A program made the position numbers and the translations under genes. Below the pieces are notes generated by a model, which was given only the letters and a program-made list of their open reading frames with translations, did not search any database and was not told the origin of the DNA. Shown in pieces: positions 8,388-17,756 of a stretch of 64,000 bases of DNA (the stretch's first letter is position 1; every line of letters starts with the position of its first letter). This DNA is from Sphingomonas sp. NFR04 (lineage in GTDB: Bacteria > Pseudomonadota > Alphaproteobacteria > Sphingomonadales > Sphingomonadaceae): NCBI RefSeq assembly GCF_900114095.1, contig NZ_FORV01000003.1, positions 62,001-126,000 on the forward strand, given 5' to 3'.

Positions 8388-11300
8388 ATGCGCAGTTTCA
8401 CCCATGCGATGCTGGCCGGTGCCGCGCTGCTCGCCATTTCCGTCGTCCAGGCGGCCGAGCCGGACAATGCCGGGCCCTATAACGCCAGCTTCCTCGCCGG
8501 CGGAATCGGCATCGACCGACCGCTGAGCGGTGCCGACGCACTGCTCCGCTCGGGCGCGCCGGTGACGCTGTCGGCCTGGGTGAAGCCCGATGTCGTGCCG
8601 CAGGGCGTGGCGACGCTGATCGCGTTCGGCGATCCCGCCGGCGATTGCCGCTGCCTGGGCCTGCGCAACGGCGCGCTGCACTTCTTCGGCAGCGGCAATG
8701 CGGTGAACAGCACGCCCAAGCTCGTCGCCGGGCGCTGGAGCCATGTCGCCGCGGTGATCGAGGGCGGCCGGGTGCGGCTCTATCTGGACGGCAAGCAGGT
8801 CGGCGAAGGCGCGCTCAACGGATCGACGGTCGCATCGCGCATCGCGCTGGCGCCGGTCACCCCTGGCCAGCCGCACTTCGGCGGGTCGCTGGTACAGGCG
8901 CAGCTGCGCGGCGTCGCGCTGGGCGCGACCGAGGTGCAGGGCGAGGCCGCCGCCCCGCCCGCCTTCGAGCTGGTCCAGATGTGGCAGGTCGGCGTCGGCT
9001 GGAATCTGCAGAAAACCGCCAATATCGGCATGACGCGCCAGCAGGATCCCTGGACGCTGCCGCAGAGCGACACCGCCTATACGCCCCCGGTCGCCAAGCC
9101 GGTGCCGGCATTGCCAAGCCTCGCCCCGGCGGGGCCGCTGCGCTGGCAGATCAACGGCTGGCAGCTCGCCGCAGCCCCTGGGGTGCCTGCCGACGGTGCG
9201 GCACTGTCCAGGCCCGGCAAGCCCGAAGGCACCTGGTACGCGGCCACGGTGCCCGGCACGGTGCTGACCACGCTGGTCGATCGCGGCGTCTATCCCGATC
9301 CCTATTATGGGCTGAACAACCTCAAGATCCCCGAGAGCCTCGCCCGGCAGGACTATTGGTACCGCACCAGCTTCACCGTGCTTGCCGAAGCGGCCGGCAA
9401 GCGGCTGACGCTGGTGTTCGGCGGCATCAACTATGCCTCCGAAGTGTGGGTCAACGGCCAGCGCCAGGGGGAGACGCGCGGCGCCTTCATCCGCGGCCAG
9501 TTCGAGATCACGCCTGCCGCCGGCGAAAACGTCGTCGCCGTGCGCGTCTCCCCTCCGCCGCACCCCGGCATCCCGCACGAGCAGTCGATCAAGGCCGGTG
9601 TCGGCGAGAATGGCGGCCAGCTCGCGATCGACGGCCCCACCTTCGTCGCGACCGAAGGCTGGGACTGGATCCCCGGCATCCGCGATCGCAATACCGGCAT
9701 CTGGCGCCCGGTCGAGCTGGTCGCCACCGGCGACGTCAAGATCGGCGACCCGCATGTCGTGACCGACCTGCCGCTGCCGCGCACCGACAGCGCCGATGTC
9801 TACATCACCGTGCCGTTCGAGAATCGCGCCGCCACCGCCCAGCAAGTGACGGTCCGCGCGGCGTTCGACGATGTGACGGTGGAGAAGACCATCACCGCGC
9901 AGCCCGGCCGGGGCGAAGTCCGCTTCACGCCGTCCGAGTTCCGTCAGCTTACCGTCCGCAATCCGAAGCTGTGGTGGCCGAACGGCTATGGCGACCCCGC
10001 GCTGCACGATCTGAAGATCGACCTCGCCGCCAGCGGCCAGCCGAGCGACACGCGCGCCCTCCGCTTCGGCATTCGCGAAGTGAGCTACGATCTCTCGCTG
10101 TTCGACCATCTCGGCCAGCTTCGCCGGGTGAACGTGCAGACCACCGACGGCGGCCTGGCCGGCCAGCAGCTGATCGACGTGCGCCACGAGGCGCTGAAGC
10201 GCAGCCCCACCGGCTGGGCGGAGTCGCTCACGCCCGCAGGCGAAACCTCCAAGGCGGTCACCGCGATTCCCGACGAGACCCTGCCCGAGCCGCATCTCGT
10301 GCTCCGCGTCAACGGCGTGAAGATCGCCGCGCGTGGCGGCAACTGGGGCATGGACGATGCGATGAAGCAGGTCAGCCGCGCGCGGCTCGCCCCTTATTTC
10401 CGCCTCCAGCGCGAGGCGCACATGAACATCATCCGCAACTGGATGGGCAACAACGACGAAGAGGAATTCTACGAACTCGCCGACGAGAACGGCATGATGG
10501 TGCTCAACGATTTCTGGCAGTCGACCCAGAATTTCCAGGTCGAGCCGGACGATGCCGCACTGTTCCTCGCCAATGCGCGCGACGTGGTGGCGCGCTATCG
10601 CAACCATCCCTCGATCGTCGTCTGGTTCGGCCGCAACGAAGGCGTGCCCTATCCCACGCTCAACGAGGGGCTCGACAAGCTGATCCGCGAGCTGGACGGC
10701 ACCCGCTGGTACACCGGCAGCTCGAACGAGGTGAACCTGCAGGGTTCGGGCCCGTACAACTACCGCAAGCCCGAAGGCTATTTCACCGATCTCGCCACCG
10801 GCTTCTCGGTCGAGACCGGCACCCCCTCGCTTTCCACGCTGGAGTCCGTCGCCGCGACGATGCCGGCCAAGGATCGCTGGCCGCTGTCGGACACGCTTGC
10901 CTATCACGACTGGCATTTCGGCGGGAATGGCGACACCAAGACCTTCATGGCCGCGCTCACCGGCATGTTCGGCCAACCGCTGAGCTTCGAGGATTTCGAG
11001 CGCAAGGCGCAGATGATGAACCTCGAGACGCACAAGGCGATGTTCGAGGGGTTCCTGGGCCATCTCTGGACCAAGAACAGCGGGCGCCTGCTGTGGATGA
11101 CCCACCCGGCCTGGCCGTCCAACACCTGGCAGATCTACAGCTGGGATTACGATACCCAGGCCTCCTATTACGGCGCCAAGAGCGCGGCCGAGCCGGTGCA
11201 CATCCAGCTCAACCTGCCGGACAACCGCCTGGTGGTGCTCAACACCACCCGCGACGATCTGCGCGGGCTCACCGCCAAGACGCGCGTCGTCAGCCTCGAC

Positions 11301-11810
11301 AATGTCCAGCTGTTCGCCCGCACCGACAAGGTCGACGCGCGCGCCAACCGGGTGACCACGCTGGACGACGTGCCGCTCGACCGGCTCTATGCCGCGAGCC
11401 CGATGCTGCTCGTCGAGCTGACGCTCACAGACGCCAAGGGCACCCAGCTCTCGCGCAACTTCTACTGGCGGGGCCGAGACGACACCGCCTATCGCGCGCT
11501 GGAGAGCCTCGCCTCGGTGCCGCTGGACGTGCAGGCGAGCACGCCCAAGGTAGAGGGCGAGGACAAGGTGATCGCCGTCACCGTATCGAACAAGAGCAAC
11601 GTGCCGGTGCTCAACGCGAAGCTCACGTTGGTCGATGCCGAGGGCAAGCGCATCCTGCCGGCCTTCTACAGCGACAATTACGTCTCGCTGCTGCCGGGCC
11701 AGCACCGCGTGCTGAGCGTGCGCTATCCGGCGAGCGTGACAGCGGCGGCGCACCTCGCGGTGCGGGGGTGGAACGTCAACGCGGCGAACGTCGCGGCGAC
11801 GGGGAAGTAA
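8388..11810 (+). CDS. Glycoside hydrolase family 2, beta-mannosidase/exo-beta-glucosaminidase-like, with LamG-type domain, secreted
   Basis: 1140 residues. The ATG at 8388 is preceded by GGGGAAG. A signal peptide occupies about 1-22. A concanavalin/LamG-like domain (about 40-190; LSAWVKPDV, RWSHVAAVIEGGRVRLYLDGKQVG) is followed by the GH2 sugar-binding jelly roll (TVPGTVLTTLVDRGVYPDPYYGLNN, DYWYRTSF), the immunoglobulin-like domain and the TIM barrel. The likely acid/base is Glu751 (WFGRNEG) and the likely nucleophile is Glu809 (SVETGTPS). The YYGLNN/DYWYRTSF pattern is shared with beta-mannosidases and CsxA-type exo-glucosaminidases, so the substrate is not settled. It is divergent from the ROK repressor. 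Confidence 0.88.
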   Translation: MRSFTHAMLAGAALLAISVVQAAEPDNAGPYNASFLAGGIGIDRPLSGADALLRSGAPVTLSAWVKPDVVPQGVATLIAFGDPAGDCRCLGLRNGALHFFGSGNAVNSTPKLVAGRWSHVAAVIEGGRVRLYLDGKQVGEGALNGSTVASRIALAPVTPGQPHFGGSLVQAQLRGVALGATEVQGEAAAPPAFELVQMWQVGVGWNLQKTANIGMTRQQDPWTLPQSDTAYTPPVAKPVPALPSLAPAGPLRWQINGWQLAAAPGVPADGAALSRPGKPEGTWYAATVPGTVLTTLVDRGVYPDPYYGLNNLKIPESLARQDYWYRTSFTVLAEAAGKRLTLVFGGINYASEVWVNGQRQGETRGAFIRGQFEITPAAGENVVAVRVSPPPHPGIPHEQSIKAGVGENGGQLAIDGPTFVATEGWDWIPGIRDRNTGIWRPVELVATGDVKIGDPHVVTDLPLPRTDSADVYITVPFENRAATAQQVTVRAAFDDVTVEKTITAQPGRGEVRFTPSEFRQLTVRNPKLWWPNGYGDPALHDLKIDLAASGQPSDTRALRFGIREVSYDLSLFDHLGQLRRVNVQTTDGGLAGQQLIDVRHEALKRSPTGWAESLTPAGETSKAVTAIPDETLPEPHLVLRVNGVKIAARGGNWGMDDAMKQVSRARLAPYFRLQREAHMNIIRNWMGNNDEEEFYELADENGMMVLNDFWQSTQNFQVEPDDAALFLANARDVVARYRNHPSIVVWFGRNEGVPYPTLNEGLDKLIRELDGTRWYTGSSNEVNLQGSGPYNYRKPEGYFTDLATGFSVETGTPSLSTLESVAATMPAKDRWPLSDTLAYHDWHFGGNGDTKTFMAALTGMFGQPLSFEDFERKAQMMNLETHKAMFEGFLGHLWTKNSGRLLWMTHPAWPSNTWQIYSWDYDTQASYYGAKSAAEPVHIQLNLPDNRLVVLNTTRDDLRGLTAKTRVVSLDNVQLFARTDKVDARANRVTTLDDVPLDRLYAASPMLLVELTLTDAKGTQLSRNFYWRGRDDTAYRALESLASVPLDVQASTPKVEGEDKVIAVTVSNKSNVPVLNAKLTLVDAEGKRILPAFYSDNYVSLLPGQHRVLSVRYPASVTAAAHLAVRGWNVNAANVAATGK

Positions 11811-11811
11811 G

Positions 11812-13248
11812 TCAGCGGCCGGCGGACTGCAGGTCCGCCGGCGTGCTGCCCGAGGCCAGGTACAAGGCCACGCTGTCTGCCAGCCGGGCGCTTTTTGCCT
11901 GAACCAGCTGCACCGACGCCTGCGACGCCGCCGAGGAGGCGTTGAGCAGCTGGAGCGTGCCGAGCGCGCCCAGCTCCACCTGCCGCCGCGTCATCGCCAG
12001 CGTGCGGCTCGCCGCCGCATCGGCACGGGACGCGGCATCCAGCGCCTCGGCATCGGTGCGCAGCCCGGCGATCGCATCGTCGACGTCGAGGAACGCCTGC
12101 AGCGCCGTCGCCCGATACTGCGCCTTCGCCTCCTCCAGCGCCGCTTCCGCCGCACGCTGCTGGTGCTTGAGCTGGCCAGCATGGAAGATCGGCTGGGTGA
12201 TGCCGCCGACGATCGAGAAGAACGGGTTGCCGTCCTGGAACATGTCGAGGAACTTGGTCGCCGACCCGCCCGCATTGCCGCTGAGCGTGATCGACGGCAG
12301 TCGCGCCGCGATCGCCGAGCCGACATCGGCAGCGGCACCGCGCACCTGCGCCTCGGCCGCGCGCACGTCCGGACGCGCCGCGACGATGTCCGCCGGAAGC
12401 GCGACCGGCAGGCTGGCGGGCAGCTGGAGCTCGGCGAGCGCCGGCAGGTCGCCGGCGGTGCCCGGCGCCTGGCCGGTCAGCGTCGCGATGAGCCCGGCCT
12501 GGTGCTGCGCCTGGCGGAGCAGCGGCGGTAGCGTCGCCTCGATCGTGGCGAGCGCAGTCTGCTGCGCGCCCACGTCGGCCTCTCCGATATCGCCGAGCTT
12601 GCGGCGCTTCTCGAGCAAATCGACCAGATCACGATTGTCGCGGATCGCCGATTGCGTCGCCTCGATCTGGGCCTGCAGCGCCGCATGCTGGATCACCGCG
12701 AGCACCAGATTGGCGACCGCGGTGGCCTGCGCCGCATGCAGCCGGTGCGCCGCCACCTCGGTCGCCGCGCGTGCCGAACGGACCTTGTTGCGCCCGGCAC
12801 CGAACAGATCGAGCGGATAGGCGACGCTCAGCTGCGCGGTGTGCAGCGTGTAGAGATAGTCATTCTGGTCGGCGAGCGGACCGGACAGCGCCTTCGAGAT
12901 CCGCGTGCGCTGCGCCTGGTAGCTTGCGTCCACCTGCGGCCCGGTGCTGCCCGACGCGGCCCTGGCCAGCTCCTGCGCCTGGCGCAGATTGGCCTCGGCA
13001 GCGGCAAGGTCGTTGTTGTGCACCAGCGCATAGGCGACGAGCGAATCGAGCTTGGCGCTGCCGAAGCCCTGCCACCAGTTGGGCACCACCGCCGCACCGG
13101 CGACGAGCTGCTGGGCCGCACCGCTCGAAGGGGCGATCGTCTCCGGCGCCTGCGCCGGCGGCGTCGGCACCGGATTGGTCAGGTCGTGCGGGCCCACCGT
13201 GCAGCCGGCGAGCAGGACGAGCGGAATCAGCGAATGCCGGCGCATCAT
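11812..13248 (-). CDS. NodT-family outer-membrane efflux lipoprotein
   Basis: Outer-membrane channel of a tripartite RND pump. 478 residues from ATG 13248, which overlaps the pump TGA by 4 bp (ATGA). The lipobox LLAGC places the lipidated Cys at 16. TolC-like tandem repeats follow: the first is NWWQGFGSAKLDSLVAYALVHNNDL, the second is around ARPDVRAAEAQVRGAAADVGSAIAARLPSITLSG, and both are predicted as long coiled-coil helices. It is the last gene of the adaptor-pump-channel operon. It converges on the GH2 gene with a 1-bp gap, and a 10-bp-arm palindrome lies in its last codons. Confidence 0.92.
   Translation of the reverse strand: MMRRHSLIPLVLLAGCTVGPHDLTNPVPTPPAQAPETIAPSSGAAQQLVAGAAVVPNWWQGFGSAKLDSLVAYALVHNNDLAAAEANLRQAQELARAASGSTGPQVDASYQAQRTRISKALSGPLADQNDYLYTLHTAQLSVAYPLDLFGAGRNKVRSARAATEVAAHRLHAAQATAVANLVLAVIQHAALQAQIEATQSAIRDNRDLVDLLEKRRKLGDIGEADVGAQQTALATIEATLPPLLRQAQHQAGLIATLTGQAPGTAGDLPALAELQLPASLPVALPADIVAARPDVRAAEAQVRGAAADVGSAIAARLPSITLSGNAGGSATKFLDMFQDGNPFFSIVGGITQPIFHAGQLKHQQRAAEAALEEAKAQYRATALQAFLDVDDAIAGLRTDAEALDAASRADAAASRTLAMTRRQVELGALGTLQLLNASSAASQASVQLVQAKSARLADSVALYLASGSTPADLQSAGR
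11818..11842. terminator. Hairpin at convergent gene ends (possible bidirectional terminator)
   Basis: GCCGGCGGAC and GTCCGCCGGC form a perfect 10-bp stem around a TGCAG loop. It lies in the last codons of the NodT-like gene and just after the GH2 stop. There is no T-run on either side, so intrinsic termination is uncertain. Confidence 0.45.
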
Positions 13249-16200
13249 GCCTGCTCCATCGGGGTGCCGTCGACATGGTGGCGACGGACGGTGTGGCCAT
13301 GTGCGCCCTGATGGCGCGAGAATTTGAGGATCAGCGGCGGCAGCACCAGCAGGATCAGCAGCGGCGCCAGCGTCATGCCGCCCACCACCACCAGCGCCAG
13401 CGGCTTCTGTACCTGGCTGCCGATCCCCGTGGACATCGCCGCGGGCAGCAGGCCGATCGCGGCGGCGAGGCAGGTCATGATCACCGGGCGCAGCGAATGC
13501 TTCACCGTCGCCGCCATCGCGGTCGTGTGATCCATGTCCTCGTTGACGTTCTGGTTGAACGTACTGACCACCAGAATGCCGTCCATCACCGCAATGCCGA
13601 ACAAGGCGACGAAGCCGATCGCGGCGGAGATGCTGAACGCCGTCCCCGTCAGCGCCAGCGCCAGCACGCCGCCCACCATCGCCATCGGGATGACGCTGAA
13701 CGCCAGCAGCGTGTCCCGGATCGAGCCGAAGTTCGCGAACAGCAGCACCAGGATCAGCACCAGGCTGATCGGCACCACCACCTCCAGCCGGTTGACGGCG
13801 TTGGTCAGGTTGCCGAGCTCGCCCGCCCATTCGAGATGGTAGCCCGGCGGCAATTGGACGTGCTTCGCGATGCGCGCCTGCGCCTCCCCGATGGTGCTGC
13901 CCAGATCGCGCCCGCGGACGCTGAACTTGATCGGGACATAGCGTTCCTGATGCTCGCGATAGATGAACGACGCACCCGAGGTGAGCTTGACCGTCGCCAC
14001 TTCGGACAGCGGCACCTGAATGATGCCGTTCCCGGTCGGCGACGGTGCGCCGATCTGGATGCGGCGGATCGATTCGATGTCGTCGCGCTGCGCGGCATCG
14101 AGCCGGGCGACGATCGGGAAGTGCCGGTCGGTCGACTTCTCGTAGAGGTCGCCGCTCGACTGGCCGCCGACCGCCGCCGCGACGGTGGAGTTGATGTCGT
14201 CCGGCGTCAGGCCGTAGCGGGCAGCCGCCGCGCGATCGACGTCGATCCGCACCGTCGGCTGGCCGAGCGAATCGGAGATGCCAAGATCGGCAACGCCCTT
14301 CACCTGCGCCATCTGCGCCTTGATCTGGTTGGCGATCGATTCGAGCGTCTCGAGATCGCTGCCATAGATCTTGAGCGAGTTGGAGCTCTTCACCCCCGAC
14401 GACGCCTCTTCGACGTTGTCCTGGATGTACTGCGAGAATTCGAACTCGACGCCGGGGTACTTCGCCTGCAGCCTGGCCTGCAGCTCGGCGGTGAGCTTCT
14501 CCTTGGTCACGCCGCTCGGCCAGCTGTCGAAGGGCTTTAGCGGCGTGTAGAATTCCGCGTTGAAGAAGCCGGTGGGATCGGTGCCGTCATCGGGGCGACC
14601 GTGCGTGGAGACGACGCGATCGACCTCGGGATAGCTGGCGATGATCTTGCGGATGCCGTTCACCGCATCCTCGCCCGCTTCCAGTGAGATCGATGCCGGC
14701 AGACTGGCACGGATGTAGAGATTGCCCTCTTCGAGGTGCGGCAGGAACTCGACGCCGAGCACGCGGATCGTCGCGAAGGAGCCGAGCACCAGCAGCCCGG
14801 CCAGCGCGAAGGTAAGCACGCGATTGGCGATGGCGAAGGCAATGGCGGGCTCCAGCACGCGGCGGATCTGCCGCACCACGAACGTGTCGACCTCCTTCAG
14901 CTTGTCCGGCAGCAGCAGCGCGGAGAGCACCGGCGAGACGGTGAACGCCGCGAGCAGGCCGCCGGCGATGGCATAGGCATAGGTCTTGGCCATCGGGCCG
15001 AAGATATGGCCTTCCACGCCCGTAAGCGTGAACAGCGGCAGGAAGCTGGCGATGATGATCGCGGCGGCGAAGAAGATGCCGCGGCTCACATCGCTGGAAG
15101 CGTGCAGGATCGCTGAGAAGCGGTTGGCGGGGCTCGCATGGATCCGCCCTTCGGTGATCGCCTGCGATCGGTCCGCCAGCCTTCGGTAGATCGCCTCCAC
15201 CATGATCACCGCCGCGTCGACGACGAGGCCGAAATCGAGCGCGCCGAGCGACAGCAGGTTCGCCGATTCGCCCTGGATGACCAGGATCAGCACCGCGACC
15301 GACAGCGCGAAGGGGATGGTGATCGCGACAATCAGCGCGCTGCGCAGGTCGCCGAGGAACAGCCATTGCAGGATGAAGATCAGCAGCACGCCTTCGAGCA
15401 GATTGTGCATCACCGTCTTGGTGGTGACGCCGATCAGGTCCGAGCGATCATAGATGCGCTCGATCTTCACCCCAGGCGGCAGCACGCCGCTGGTGTTGAT
15501 CTCCTCGATCTCGGCCTTCACGCGGTTGATCGTCGGCAGCGACTGGGCGCCGCGCTGCATCAGCACGATACCCATGACGATATCGTCGTCCTGGCCCTCG
15601 CCGGCCACGCCGAGGCGCGGCAGGTTGGCGATCTTCACCTGGCCCACGTCGCGCAGCAGCACCGGCGTGGTGCCGGCGGTGCCGACCAGCACGTTGTTGA
15701 TCGCGTCGACCGACTGGATCAGGCCCACGCCGCGGACGATCGCCGCCTGCTCGCCGAAATTGACCGTCTGGCCGCCGACATTCGAGTCGCTCTTGCCGAT
15801 CGCGGCCAGCACCTGCGGCACCGTGATGCCGTGTGCGGTTAGCTTGTCACGATCGAGCTGGACTTCGTAGGAGCGCAGCTTGCCGCCCCAGCCGGTCACG
15901 TCGATCACGCCGGGGATGCGCTTGAAGCGGCGCTGGAGCACCCAGTCCTGGATGGTCTTGAGGTCCATCACCGAATAGCCGCTCGGCCCGGTGAGGCGAT
16001 AGCGGTAGATCTCGCCGATCGGGCTGGTGGGGGAGATCAGCGGCTGGGCGTTGTTGGGCAGGTTACCGAGCTGCGAGAGGCGACCGAGCACCATCTGCTG
16101 TGCCTGCTCGTGCGTCACGTCATAGCTGAACTGGATCTTCACGTCGGACAGGCCGAACAGCGAGATTGAGCGCACCGCGGTGAGGTGCGGGAGCCCGGCG

Positions 16201-16415
16201 ATCGCCACCTCGATTGGCGTGGTGACGTTGCGCTCCATCTCCTCGGCGGAGATGCCGTCGCTCTGCGTCACCAGCTCCACCATCGGCGGCACCGGATCGG
16301 GATAAGCCTCGATGTTGAGGTTGAGGAAGCCGATCACGCCCGCCGCGATCATGCCGATCAGCAGGGTGAGCACCAGCATCCGCTGGCGCAGCGCCATTTC
16401 GACGAGGCGGTTCAT
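13245..16415 (-). CDS. RND efflux pump, CzcA/CusA (heavy-metal/HME) type
   Basis: Inner-membrane proton-driven pump of 1056 residues, full length for the RND superfamily. The N-terminus NRLVEMALRQRMLVLTLL and IEAYPDPVPPMVELVTQ are typical of the CzcA branch. Transmembrane helix 4 (about residue 395-415) carries LDFGLVVDAAVIMVE, with the conserved Asp pair of the proton relay. The periplasmic loop EFLPHLEEGNLYIRASLP is also family-typical. Its ATG overlaps the adaptor stop by 4 bp. The family suggests divalent cation export (Co/Zn/Cd/Ni or Cu/Ag). The metal is not determined from sequence, and drug export by this branch is possible. Confidence 0.93.
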   Translation of the reverse strand: MNRLVEMALRQRMLVLTLLIGMIAAGVIGFLNLNIEAYPDPVPPMVELVTQSDGISAEEMERNVTTPIEVAIAGLPHLTAVRSISLFGLSDVKIQFSYDVTHEQAQQMVLGRLSQLGNLPNNAQPLISPTSPIGEIYRYRLTGPSGYSVMDLKTIQDWVLQRRFKRIPGVIDVTGWGGKLRSYEVQLDRDKLTAHGITVPQVLAAIGKSDSNVGGQTVNFGEQAAIVRGVGLIQSVDAINNVLVGTAGTTPVLLRDVGQVKIANLPRLGVAGEGQDDDIVMGIVLMQRGAQSLPTINRVKAEIEEINTSGVLPPGVKIERIYDRSDLIGVTTKTVMHNLLEGVLLIFILQWLFLGDLRSALIVAITIPFALSVAVLILVIQGESANLLSLGALDFGLVVDAAVIMVEAIYRRLADRSQAITEGRIHASPANRFSAILHASSDVSRGIFFAAAIIIASFLPLFTLTGVEGHIFGPMAKTYAYAIAGGLLAAFTVSPVLSALLLPDKLKEVDTFVVRQIRRVLEPAIAFAIANRVLTFALAGLLVLGSFATIRVLGVEFLPHLEEGNLYIRASLPASISLEAGEDAVNGIRKIIASYPEVDRVVSTHGRPDDGTDPTGFFNAEFYTPLKPFDSWPSGVTKEKLTAELQARLQAKYPGVEFEFSQYIQDNVEEASSGVKSSNSLKIYGSDLETLESIANQIKAQMAQVKGVADLGISDSLGQPTVRIDVDRAAAARYGLTPDDINSTVAAAVGGQSSGDLYEKSTDRHFPIVARLDAAQRDDIESIRRIQIGAPSPTGNGIIQVPLSEVATVKLTSGASFIYREHQERYVPIKFSVRGRDLGSTIGEAQARIAKHVQLPPGYHLEWAGELGNLTNAVNRLEVVVPISLVLILVLLFANFGSIRDTLLAFSVIPMAMVGGVLALALTGTAFSISAAIGFVALFGIAVMDGILVVSTFNQNVNEDMDHTTAMAATVKHSLRPVIMTCLAAAIGLLPAAMSTGIGSQVQKPLALVVVGGMTLAPLLILLVLPPLILKFSRHQGAHGHTVRRHHVDGTPMEQA

Positions 16416-17647
16416 TCGCCGAGACCCGCCTCGTTGACGAACAGCGCACCCTTGGCGACGATCCGGTCGCCGGGGGCGAGGCCGCTGAGCACGCGGGTAA
16501 GCCCGCCATCGGTCTCGCCGATCTGCACCGGGCGACCATAGATAAGGCCGTCGTTGGCCTTCACCCAGACGCGGGTGGTGTCGCCCTCATGGATCACGGC
16601 GACGGCGGGCACGAGCACGCCCTTGCCGCTGTCGACGGGGCGGCGGATCGTGAACGACGCGAACATCTGCGGCTTCAGCTCGCCATTCGGATTGGCAATC
16701 GTCGCGCGCACCGGCAGGCGGTGCGTGGTGGGATCGAGGCCCGCGGCGACATTGTCGACCGTCGCGGTGAATTCGCGCCCGGGCAGCGCCGGCGTGGTGA
16801 CCACCACCTGATCGCCGACGCGGATGCTCGCGGCCTCGCTCTCCGCCAGCTGGGCGACCAGCCAGACGCGCGCGGGGTCGGTGATCGTCATCACCGGCGT
16901 CGCGTTGCCGCTGCTCAGGAACTGGCCCGGCGCGACGTTGCGATCTGCGATGATGCCGGAGACCGGTGCGCGGTACACCGTGTAGGCGGAGGTGCCGACG
17001 CCTTCGGTCCTGCCGAACAGCGCGAGCCGGTCCTGCGCGGCGCGCTGGGCCGATTCGGCCTGGCGCGCGGCGGCCTGGGCGGCAACGAAGTCCGCCTGCG
17101 CCTGGAGATAGTCCTTCATCGCGCCGCCGGCGGTCTCGGTGATCGCCTTCTGCCGGGTAACATTGCCCTGCGCGATGCGCAGCGCCTCGGCAGCGCTGGC
17201 GCGCTGGGCACTGGCGCTGAGCAGGGTGTTGCGCGCGTCGATCAGCTCGGGCGAGGCGATGCGGAGCAGCGGCTGGCCGCGCGTCACGCGCTGGCCGGGC
17301 TCAACCAGCACCTGGAGGACCTGGCCCGAAAAGGGCAGCACGATCGGCGTGCTGTGATCGCCATCCGCCTGGATCGAGCCGCTGGCGCGGACCAACTCGA
17401 CATTGGCGCCGCCCTGGACGGTGGCGAACTGCAGCTGTCCCAGCTGCTGCTGGGTCGGACGGAAGGCGCCCGGCGGCACCGGCGTGTCGGGGACGGGCTT
17501 GGGGGCCAGCGCGGCCTTCACAACCATCGCCAGCACGAGGATCGCGACTACCGCAACCACGATCGCCCCAACCAGCAACCCTTGCGAACGCGTCGTCATC
17601 CGGCGCGCTTCGGGCAGGGTGTTGCTTTCCAAATTATGTCCAGTCAC
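16412..17647 (-). CDS. RND periplasmic adaptor subunit (membrane-fusion protein)
   Basis: 411 residues from GTG 17647, chosen because AGAGG sits 8 bases upstream; the alternative ATG at 17599 has no ribosome site. One N-terminal membrane anchor (about 24-45) is followed by a barrel-sandwich hybrid (PFSGQVLQVLVEPGQRVTRGQPLLRI), a helical hairpin (RASAAEALRIAQGNVTRQ to AAQDRLALFG), the return lipoyl strand (YRAPVSGIIADRNVAPGQFLSSG) and beta-barrel and membrane-proximal domains. It has no N-terminal metal-binding Met/His-rich tail like CusB. First gene of the efflux operon, divergent from the response regulator. Confidence 0.92.
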   Translation of the reverse strand: MTGHNLESNTLPEARRMTTRSQGLLVGAIVVAVVAILVLAMVVKAALAPKPVPDTPVPPGAFRPTQQQLGQLQFATVQGGANVELVRASGSIQADGDHSTPIVLPFSGQVLQVLVEPGQRVTRGQPLLRIASPELIDARNTLLSASAQRASAAEALRIAQGNVTRQKAITETAGGAMKDYLQAQADFVAAQAAARQAESAQRAAQDRLALFGRTEGVGTSAYTVYRAPVSGIIADRNVAPGQFLSSGNATPVMTITDPARVWLVAQLAESEAASIRVGDQVVVTTPALPGREFTATVDNVAAGLDPTTHRLPVRATIANPNGELKPQMFASFTIRRPVDSGKGVLVPAVAVIHEGDTTRVWVKANDGLIYGRPVQIGETDGGLTRVLSGLAPGDRIVAKGALFVNEAGLGE

Positions 17648-17655
17648 CAGAACCA

Positions 17656-17660
17656 CCTCT
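17656..17660 (-). promoter_or_regulatory. Ribosome binding site deciding the GTG start of the adaptor gene
   Basis: AGAGG on the minus strand, 8 bases before GTG 17647. No comparable site precedes the downstream ATG, so the GTG is preferred. Confidence 0.6.
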
Positions 17661-17667
17661 CGGGTGC

Positions 17668-17673
17668 AATATA
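17668..17673 (-). promoter_or_regulatory. Candidate -10 element (TATATT) of the RND efflux operon
   Basis: TATATT on the minus strand, about 20 bases before the adaptor GTG in the intergenic region shared with the response regulator. A convincing -35 is not visible, as expected for an activator-dependent promoter. Inference only. Confidence 0.35.
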
Positions 17674-17756
17674 GCAGACACACATCCGTTGCGGTCGATG
17701 CTGCAGCGCGCCATTAGAAGCGTCGGCTGACAGCAAACTTACGGGAAGATGAAATC

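Noticed and set aside
8244..11753. Very long antisense open frame opposite the GH2 gene (similar cases: 3427-5856, 43660-47622 and 20130-22178)
   Set aside because: These are shadow frames caused by GC-rich codon usage. The products are rich in Arg, His, Gly and Ala without family motifs, while the opposite strand encodes recognisable enzymes.
13249..13830. Upstream extension of the NodT-like frame
   Set aside because: It lies entirely inside the RND pump gene in another frame. The ATGA overlap at 13248 with a lipobox right after is a far better start.
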